From NCBI GenBank assembly GCA_033807695.1, contig CM066305.1, positions 1,364,001 to 1,428,000 on the forward strand: a stretch of 64,000 bases of DNA, in the 5' to 3' direction. A program made the position numbers and the translations under genes. Below, piece after piece: positions 56,045 to 64,000 of this stretch. Below the pieces are notes generated by a model. That model had not been told where the DNA came from, did no database searches, and saw only the letters and a program-made list of their open reading frames with translations. Within the stretch, counting starts at the first letter, position 1; every line of letters begins with the position of its first letter. Source of the DNA: Daedaleopsis sinensis (lineage: Eukaryota > Basidiomycota > Agaricomycetes > Polyporales > Polyporaceae).

Positions 56045-57248
56045 ATGGAAGACGATATAGCCTTTGGCGCATCAGTCTGGGGTGCCCCAGAAGAGCCTGT
56101 TCCCGTCGCTCCTCTCGCCATCAAGCCCCCAGCATTCGCAGTATCACCATCCCCGTCCACTGCACCTGATGATTTCGATGACTTCGACAACTTCCGTACT
56201 CCGGCGGAGACAACAGCAGGGTCTGGAGATGAAGGAGCAGACGATGATTTTGGAGACTTTGGAGACTTCGGGGAGACGCAGCCACTGCCAATCACGGCTA
56301 GTTTCTCCTCGTCGTTTGGAGAAGTCACGTATGCCGAACCAGAGAGCATAGGTGGTCCTTCAGCCCCTCGAGAGTGGCAGCCAATACGACTACACCCATT
56401 CCCATCGCGGGAGCAGCTGCTGGAAGATGTGGACAATATACTCGGACCACTATGGATGCACGACGATACATCTCACTTAACGGATGATGCTATCAGGGAA
56501 GTTGGAGGGCTTAGCCAGACACTTGTGACGGCTGAGAGGTACTTCTGTCCAACAGTTTCCTTGAACTGTGTATCTCAATTCACAGGTTGTTCCAGTCGTC
56601 AACTCTATAATACCCTGTTGCCTCCCTCACCACCGTCATTTCAACCGGTAAACTGGACGCGATCGCGCATACGACGGCAACATCTCATTCACCTCGGGAT
56701 CCCTATCAATCTCGACGAGGTTCTCCCCCGTACGAGTGGCGCTCTCCCCACTCTGGAAATCACAACGCGTCCCATGTCGGCCCCACCTGGTCCGCGCGGC
56801 GGTATGAGCAAACTGCAGTCGGCGATAGCCAGCAATTCCCGAGCAAGCGGTTCCAGACCGAGCTCTCCTACTAGACGGGGTGCCTCGGCTGCCGCACAGT
56901 TACGACTGGGTCCGAGACCGGAGGTTGACGAAGTGAAAGTCGAGCAGTTGCTGGACCTGTCAGCTGGTGCGCTTATCTTCCCCATGACAATGCGATCATC
57001 ACTCAAGCGCGTCCATAGACCAACTGTCGTTACTGCCTGTGTCCGCTCTCGAGGGTCACCTTGCAGACCTCAAGGCTCAGACGGCCAAGTCGTCGTCGTT
57101 GTTGACGTATCTTCTACAGATGCGAGACGCTCTGCAGCAGGACTCGGAGACGTACCACAAATTAATCGGAGAGTTAGTCGGGGAGGCACAGAAAATCAAG
57201 ACGGGGAAGCGAATGAATGTGACACGACGTGGAAGCGGAGGAATGTAA
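56045..57248 (+). CDS. LAA2/aftiphilin-like AP-1 accessory protein
   Basis: The protein is about 345 residues in three exons. The N-terminus has FGASVWG and repeated acidic-Phe motifs (DDFDDFDNF, DDFGDFGDFGE), like those by which aftiphilin and yeast Laa2 bind AP-1/GGA ear domains. The middle is helical (PREWQPIRLHPFPSREQLLE, DDAIREVGGLSQTL). The C-terminus is a coiled coil (ALEGHLADLKAQTAKSSSLL, YLLQMRDALQQDSETYHKLI) ending MNVTRRGSGGM. The first intron uses an acceptor at TTCCAG (56601) to keep frame; the second (about 56968-57020) joins LSA to DQLSLL. A role in clathrin/AP-1 traffic at the trans-Golgi or endosome is inferred from motifs. Confidence 0.6.
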
Positions 57249-57524
57249 TTTTGAGCCTTAGCTTGTAGCGCTATGTTATGACATCCGGCAGTTAGTACTT
57301 GGAAGCTCTTGAGGTTAGCTATCACATATGCTGGGGATCCCGGAGGTCCCGACTTGCCTTATGAGGGCGAATCCCGCCCACCAGCGCTCCGTGAAAGCGC
57401 GCGGACCGCCGAACCCGATCATAATTTTTGGTGAGACTCTCGAGACCTGCCGCCTTACACTGCTACTCGTCGCTCGGCTCGTCCTGGGGCTTGATTCTCT
57501 TCTATAGCTGGCTTCTTCAAAGCC
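57249..57524. promoter_or_regulatory. RPA190 promoter region
   Basis: 276 bp upstream of the RPA190 ATG. No PAC or RRPE element, the yeast ribosome-biogenesis motifs, was found in exact form. CT-rich sequence precedes the start codon. Confidence 0.45.
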
Positions 57525-60500
57525 ATGAATATCTCGCATCCAGTCCCTTCGACCGTCGCGAGTGTTTCCTTCTCGTTCCTCACGACCGAAGACGTACGGC
57601 GGATCTCTGTCAAGCAGATTGTGAACCCCGTTCTCCTCGACGAACTTAATCGTCCAAATGCCGGAGGATTGTATGACTCTGCTCTTGGACCTAGCGACAA
57701 GCAAGATATGTGAGTGACTATTCAGCTCTTCGTGGCTACCCCACTCTCAAGGTCCATGTAGTTGCGCTACATGCCGCCTAGGCTACTACACTTGTCCCGG
57801 CCATTATGGACATATCGAGTTGCCTGCCCCCGTCTTTCACCCCCTTTTTATGGTGAATGCCTACCACCTACTTCGCGGGACATGCCTGTTCTGCCATAGG
57901 TTCAAGGTGAACCGGTTTGTGGTATGTTCCAGTACAATCTCACAACTTTGCTACATCCTGAATTGCGCGTGTAGCTTTGCAAATATGTCGCCAAACTCCG
58001 ATTGCTCGAATACGGCTTTCTGGTGGCGGCCAAAGCCCTGGACGACGTGAACTACACGACGAAGAAGAGCCGTAACGCAGACGACGATGACGACGAGCCT
58101 AGCGAAACATATGAGGCATATGAGCAGCGAATCAACTTGTATGTCGCCGCGCATATGGCCACCGCTTCGAGCAGCAAACGGGACGCATACAAGGACGGTC
58201 TCGTATACCAAGCGCGAAAGGACGTTATTAGCGACTTCATCAAGACAACTATGACGAAGAAGTGCCAGAACGCTAATTGCCAAGCGTACGTGTCCACTCG
58301 GATTTATTTGAAGCTTGTAGCTGAACACGGATTAGTCACGGCTACACCTTTCGCAAGGAGGGTTACACGAAAATCATCGAGTATGACCTAACAATCAAGC
58401 AGAAACAGCAGCATGATGCCATAGGCATGAAGCGTCCTGATGTTATGCGCGACGAACAGAGACTCAAGGCATCCTTGCGACAGCAGGGCGAAAAGCAAAC
58501 CAACGGGCGCACAGAAGACTCTTCGGACGAGGAGTCGGACGATGAGGAAGAAGAGGAAGAGGAAGGCGAGGACGTCTTCTCAGATGACCAAGAAGACGAG
58601 CGGGAGCGGTTCAATGGTCAATCACTCCCAAAATCTGCCAGCGGCAAGGTCAAGACGACTCGCGGTCGGAATGAACGCGTCATGCCCCCGGAGGAGTGCC
58701 GTGCTCACCTACGCCGTCTCTTCCACAACGAGTCCGTCATGTGCTCCCTGCTCTTCGGTCGTCACGGACCATTTGCCCCTCTCAGTCAGCATAACCTATC
58801 CCTTGCGTCTGCTGATATGTTCTTCCTGGAAGTGATCCCTGTCAGTCCCACTCGTTTTCGCCCTCCTGCGAAGATGGGAGATATGCTGTTCGAGCACCCT
58901 CAGAACGAGCTTCTCTCGAAGGTTATCACGACGTCTTACCGACTACGAGACCTGAACAATAGTCTTCGTACCGCTTCCTTAAAAGGGTCTGACGTTGACG
59001 AAGCCACACGGAGACGCATCCTGCAGTCACTTCTCGATAGCCTGATCCAGCTCCAGGTCGACGTCAATAGCTACATTGACAGCAGCAAGAACCCTACACC
59101 GATTCGCCAGGGACGACTGCCACCTGCCGGTGTCAAGCAGGGCTTAGAGAAGAAGGAAGGTCTTTTCCGGAAGCATATGATGGTTTGTGTACTATTTTGT
59201 TCTCGCGAGCGTATCGGTGTACTCATGATGCTAACCTTAGGGTAAACGAGTGAACTATGCGGCTCGCTCAGTCATCTCCCCCGACGTCAATATCGAACCC
59301 AATGAGATTGGCATCCCGCCCGTCTTCGCTCGCAAACTGACCTTCCCGGAGCCCGTAACGCCGAACAACTTCCACGAGTTACGGCAATGCGTCATCACCG
59401 GCGCTCGCGGGTATCCCGGCGCCACAATGGTTGAATACGAAGATGGGCACCTGCAGTATCTGGTGAGTCTCAGTTGTATCGGCGGGAAGGTGATTATTCA
59501 TCCCTCCGACAGGACAAACTGAGTGTCGAACAGCGGACCGCGATCGCGAACCAGCTACTGACACCACAGGAGGGATCACATGGATCTGCGCAGAGACATG
59601 GTCTTTACACATCCACCCCCACTGTCAACAAGAAGGTGTACAGGCACCTTCGGGACGGTGACATCCTCATCCTGAATCGCCAGCCTACACTCCACAAACC
59701 GAGTATGATGTGCCACAAGGCGCGGGTTTTACACGGCGAGAAGACAATCCGCATGCATTACGCCAACTGGTAAGCTTGACGTCTTATCGTTCACATAAAC
59801 TCAAACTTACATCAATCCAATAGCAATTCGTACAATGGTGAGTCCTATCATTTCGGTGCGCGCCAGCACTTTACTGAATCTTAGTTTCTGTCAAGCCGAT
59901 TTCGACGGTGACGGTATGTGTTTATGCGATTACAATGCAGTATGGTGCTGACTGGCAGATCAGAGATGAACATCCATTTCCCTCGTACGTATAGGGGTAA
60001 AGACATAGCTGCGTACAATTGCTCACGTCTCTACTTATGATTGTCAGAGAACCAAATCGCTCGCGCGGAGGCTTACTACATCGCCAACACGGACAACCAA
60101 TACCTGGTTCCCACATCGGGCAAACCCTTGCGCGGCCTCATCCAGGATCACGTCGTCGCCGGCGTCTGGATGACAGCACAGGATTCATTCTTCACACGAG
60201 AAGAATACTTTCAACTCCTCTACGGGGCCTTGCGACCCGAAGACGACCCTGAAGCACACCGTGGGCGACTAGTCACCCTGCCACCGACGATTTGGAAGCC
60301 CCGGCCGCTTTGGACTGGAAAGCAGATCGTGAGTGCTGTCGGCATGAAGTCTGGTAGTGCGCTGCTTACATTTCAATGACAGATTTCTACGATAATGAAG
60401 AACATTACGCCAAGCACTTTCGATGGTCTCAACCTGACCGCTCAAGCCAAAGTACCGGGTCATCTATGGGGAAAGGATTCCCAGGAAGACAAAGTCGTCT

Positions 60501-63500
60501 TCATGGACGGCGAACTTCTCTCCGGCGTCTTGGATAAGTCCGCCTTTGGCGCCACCGACTTTGGACTCGTTCACTCGGTGTACGAACTCTACGGCGCCGA
60601 CATCGCGGGCAAATTGCTTGGTGTTCTCAGTCGGCTCTTCACCAAGTTCCTTCAGCACCGCGCGTTCACTTGTCGGATGGACGATCTCGCCCTGACGCCG
60701 GACGGTAACATGAGACGTTCGCAGCTCCTGGTGAAGGGCACCCACCTAGGCACGGAGGGCGCCATGGAGAACTTTCCTGTGCTCAAGACCACCGCTGACG
60801 ACGAAAAGCCCGCTGTCTTGCGTTCTCTGCTCGAGGACGTCTTGCGCGACGACAGCAAAATGGCTGGGCTTGACGTCACTGTCAAGGGAAAATTGGCGAA
60901 GCTTACCAAGTCCATTGCGGATGCTGTAATGCCTCATGGACTCCTTCGACAGTTCCCCCACAACCACATGCAGGCGATGACCGTCTCAGGCGCGAAGGGT
61001 AGCGCTGTGAATGCACAGCAAATTTCATGTGCTCTCGGGCAACAGGAGCTGGAGGGTCGTCGTGTGCCTGTCATGGTCAGCGGAAAGACGCTGCCGTCGT
61101 TCAAGCCATTCGAGACGCGTGCCATTGCCGGTGGCTACGTGGCGAGTCGCTTCTTGACTGGGGTGAAGCCGCAGGAATTCTTCTTCCATTGTATGGCAGG
61201 ACGAGAGGGTCTTATCGATACCGCCGTGAAGACGTCTCGCTCCGGGTACCTCCAGCGCTGCCTTATCAAACACCTGGAAGGGATTCGCGTTCATTACGAC
61301 AACACCGTCCGCGGCAGCGACTCAGCTGTCTACCAATTCAATTATGGCGGCGACTCGCTGGACGTCACCAAGCAGAAGCATCTCCTCCAGTTCGAGTTCA
61401 TCGCCAGGAACGAGGTGTCCTTCGTCCAGCGCTTGCGGCCGAAGGAACTGAGCGGTCTCGTCAGTGAGGACGCTGTCGAGTACATGAAGAAGATCGTCAA
61501 GTACAAAGACAAGAAGCAGAAGCGCGACAAGCTCCTGCCGACGATATCCAAGTTCTCACCGCAACGAAACCTCGGGAGTACATCTGAGCTGTTCGCTGAG
61601 AAGGTGGATGAGTACATTCAGAAGAACCCCCATGGTCTTCTCAAAGAGAAAGACGGGGACGCCGTGCGCTTCAAGCGTCGCAAGGCCCCTGTGAACAAGC
61701 GGCAGTTCCGCCTCATCACCAGCGTGAAGTACATGCGCAGCTTGGTGGAGCCTGGCGAAGCCGTCGGTTTAGTCGCCTCTCAGGGGTAAGTCTGTTTAGT
61801 GCTCCGTGGCGGTCGACATGCTAAACGCTCGATTGTAGTGTCGGAGAGCCATCTACGCAAATGACATTGAACACGTTCCACTTTGCCGGTATGTACACCC
61901 CGAGAGATTTGTACAACCATCGTACTGACTGTCAGCGGTCTAGGTCACGGCGCGGCTAACGTCACTCTTGGTATCCCCCGTTTGCGTGAAATTGTGATGA
62001 CGGCTTCGCAGAAACCCAAGACACCTTCAATGAACATGAGAGTCCGGTCGGGCACGACTCCGTCGGACATCAACAGCTTCTGCAAGCGAGCGAGCCGCCT
62101 CGCACTCTCCCACATCGTCGACAAGGTCACGGTGACCGAACAGCTCATTCTGAATGGGGAGTCCCGCCACAAGGAATTCAAGATCGACCTAGCCTTCTAC
62201 CCTCGCTCCGAGTACGAGCAGGAATACAACGTCACTCCCTTGGAGATCCTGGCGTGCTTTGGGTCGAAGTTCCCGCTCATCTTCAAGAAGGAGCTGCAGA
62301 TCGAACTGAAGAAGCTCGATGCGGACTTGAAGAGTCAACGTTCGGAGCTTGGCAAGGGCCGGGCAGTGCGGGAACCCACTGGCGCAGCCGCAGCCGACGA
62401 GGAAGAGGGAGAGGAACCAAGGAGCCGGCGACACGACGACGACGACGACGATGCGAGCGAGGTCGGAGACGGCGACGCGACCGCGTCCAAGGCGAAGCGC
62501 CAGCGAAAGGAGCAAGCGACGTACGATGACGACGACGACGATGAGGAAGAAGCAGAACGGGGAGGCGAACTGGACGACATGGACATCGAAGCCGCGTATG
62601 CCTCCTCTCCCGAAGAAGACGCGGACGAGGAAGATCCGGATCAAGACATGCCGGGGATCGAAGAGGAGCATGGCCGCGTAGAAGGCTTGTTCGTAGAGAA
62701 CCTCCCCAGCGCTACCTCCTTCGCATTCCGCGACTCCGGGTGCACGATTGGGCTCCAGGTGCGTTTCTCGTCTGCGGTATGGGAATTCGCCACTGATGCC
62801 AGTTTCTTAGTTCGGTTCCACGATGCCCAAATTATTACTTGTTGGGTTAGTCGAACGAGTCTGTCTAAAAACGGTTGTCCGTGAGATTCCAGGCATTACG
62901 GATTGTTTCATGAACGAGGAGGATGGCAAGAACGGGGAGAAGATCTACTCAGTATGTCTCATGCTATAGCTCCAGCCTGACAAATTCGCTGATGCCGTAT
63001 ATGCCTAGCTAACGACCAACGGATCCAATCTTCCTGGTCTTTGGCAATTCGCCTCCACCACTGGCGCAAGCATCATCGAAGAGCACGGCATCTACTCGAA
63101 CGACATCTACGCTTTACTCTGTACATACGGAGTTGAAGCCGCCCGAGCCGCTATTCTGCGCGAAATAGGTGGCGTCTTTGCCGTGTACAAGATCGACGTT
63201 GACATCCGTCACCTGGAGCTTATCGCAGATTATATGGTATGTCACGCCGGTGCCGTTCGTTTTCTCTCCAACCCTGGCTCAACCGTGCCTTGCAGACATT
63301 CGATGGTGGCTACAAGCCCTTCAACCGAAAGGGGCTTTCCACGAATCCGTCACCGCTCCTCAAAGCATCCTACGAGACGACTGCAGCATTCCTGTCGGAC
63401 GCCACTTTGCACGGTGACTTTGATGACCTGACAACACCGTCCGGGAACATCGTCGTAGGCAGACTAAGCCTCACGGGTACGGGTGTTTTCGACGTCGTGG

Positions 63501-63541
63501 TGCCAGTCGACCATGCGGGCTCGGCCGCCGACATGTCATGA
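57525..63541 (+). CDS. RPA190: RNA polymerase I largest subunit (RPA190)
   Basis: The catalytic subunit of the nucleolar enzyme that makes pre-rRNA. The protein is roughly 1,690 residues. The N-terminal zinc-binding clamp has [20 protein letters not shown] and CLFCHRF, then an acidic spacer (58513-58605, Glu/Asp runs). Catalytic blocks: [50 protein letters not shown] (Mg2+ site), [20 protein letters not shown], the bridge-helix and trigger region ([34 protein letters not shown]) and [21 protein letters not shown] long acidic insert (about 62340-62680) sits in the jaw, where yeast A190 has its DNA-mimicking expander loop. The end is [19 protein letters not shown] and [10 protein letters not shown]. 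The catalytic loop is spread over three tiny exons. RRN11, a Pol I factor, is two genes upstream. Confidence 0.96.
59824..59984 (+). other. RPA190: Three consecutive micro-exons coding for the Pol I catalytic loop
   Basis: Exons 59824-59837 (14 nt), 59896-59913 (18 nt) and 59964-59984 (21 nt) are separated by introns of 58 and 50 nt and flanked by introns of 54 and 63 nt. Joined, they read CNSYNADFDGDEMNIHFPQ with the flanking exons. One acceptor (59893-59895, AAG) is weaker than usual. Any other combination I tried breaks NADFDGD. Confidence 0.82.
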
Positions 63542-64000
63542 TCTGTATTGTGAGAAGTGGAAAAGTATTGTAGCGTCTATATGTAGCTAACTGCTGGTAT
63601 TCATCTTGCTGTCGAAGCTTCCATGTCTTGACCTGAGCCAAATGGTCACTTGGTCGCCGGTGCGAGGCTATTGACACAGACTATTCGCACTAGTCCAAGG
63701 TTTTGCGGAGGTAGCACGACCTGCTCGGGCTCGGGCCACACACGTAAGTAAACCACAATAAATTTCCGTGTGTGTTGCCTTCGTTTATCGCCACCGTCGC
63801 CCGAGTTGCGGATGCGCGAGTGCGCAGCCGTAACAGAAACACATGGTGCAGAGCTCCCAGGGGTGGCGCCCGCGTTGACCAGGCAAAGGATGGGGTTTGG
63901 CGCACGCTAGTGCCGACTTGTCCGAATGGAAATTTGCCCTTGTCTGGAGATGACAGTGACATAACATAACAAGGGCGTACGGCCGCTGACACGGACATAT
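63542..64000. other. 3' flank of RPA190, nothing recognised
   Basis: The window ends in sequence with short open frames on both strands, without domain or splice support. A neighbouring gene may begin beyond the edge. Confidence 0.5.

Noticed and set aside
59821..59963. Apparent break in RPA190 at the catalytic motif, suggesting a pseudogene
   Set aside because: Three small exons with normal splice sites restore NADFDGDEMN exactly and the rest of the gene is intact.
1..64000. Secondary-metabolite cluster around the MFS transporter or the oxidoreductase
   Set aside because: No polyketide synthase, NRPS, terpene cyclase or P450 gene lies nearby; neighbours are housekeeping genes.

Overview
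The window is nuclear DNA from a filamentous basidiomycete, most likely an Agaricomycete; that placement is inferred from gene style, not from a search. The genes are dense and split by many introns of about 45-65 nt, with GT-AG ends and ACTAAC/CTNAC-like branch points. The proteins are recognisably fungal (RIX1, RRN11, NSP1, NUP82, FRE, CDT1). I saw no transposon, tRNA, rRNA, CRISPR array or organellar sequence. Gene limits below run from start codon to stop codon and include introns; most splice sites were read by eye.

Layout. 0.7-3.2 kb: FRE-type ferric reductase (+). 3.5-7.2 kb: ankyrin-DysF-FYVE-RING protein (+). 7.5-8.6 kb: acidic coiled-coil protein of unknown function (-). 9.0-10.1 kb: PI31 proteasome regulator (-), divergent from the spliceosomal helicase PRP5 (10.3-14.0 kb, +). 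14.0-14.3 kb: possible small gene (-). 14.6-16.8 kb: DHA1-type MFS drug or polyamine transporter (+). 17.4-19.7 kb: FG nucleoporin NSP1/Nup62 (-). 20.1-23.8 kb: CSC1/OSCA-type cation channel (-). 24.2-25.8 kb: SWI/SNF-RSC subunit of the SMARCD family (+). 26.2-28.1 kb: degenerate-WW membrane protein (+). 28.2-31.3 kb: NUP82/Nup88 (-). 31.5-35.1 kb: three proteasome genes in a row, PRE10 (alpha7), RPN12 and PRE3 (beta1). 35.2-36.7 kb: unknown, possibly mitochondrial protein (-). 37.3-39.0 kb: Gfo/Idh/MocA oxidoreductase (+). 39.4-41.4 kb: replication licensing factor CDT1 (-). 41.7-44.1 kb: sugar transporter (-). 44.1-46.6 kb: gene-poor. 46.6-48.6 kb: CCCH zinc-finger protein (+). 49.2-50.2 kb: Rho GDI (+). 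50.4-51.8 kb: COQ2 (+). 52.1-54.8 kb: RIX1 (+). 54.9-55.9 kb: RRN11 (-). 56.0-57.2 kb: LAA2-like AP-1 accessory protein (+). 57.5-63.5 kb: RPA190, the largest RNA polymerase I subunit (+).

Functional grouping. The order is not an operon, but partners of the same machines lie close together. Four proteasome-related genes are present, three of them adjacent. Two subunits of the NUP82 nucleoporin subcomplex are present. Three factors for rRNA synthesis and 60S assembly lie within 12 kb. Several pairs share short divergent promoters, for example RPN12/PRE3 with 213 bp.

The most unusual signal is a set of very small exons placed exactly on key motifs: a 3-nt exon completing the FYVE RRHHCRRCG signature, three successive exons of 14, 18 and 21 nt carrying the RNA polymerase I catalytic loop, and a terminal 18-nt exon giving PI31 an HbYX-like tail. 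Regulatory candidates include an iron-GATA site upstream of the ferric reductase, paired Cre1 sites upstream of the sugar transporter, a GACGCG cluster upstream of CDT1, and a palindromic octamer shared by the two proteasome promoters.
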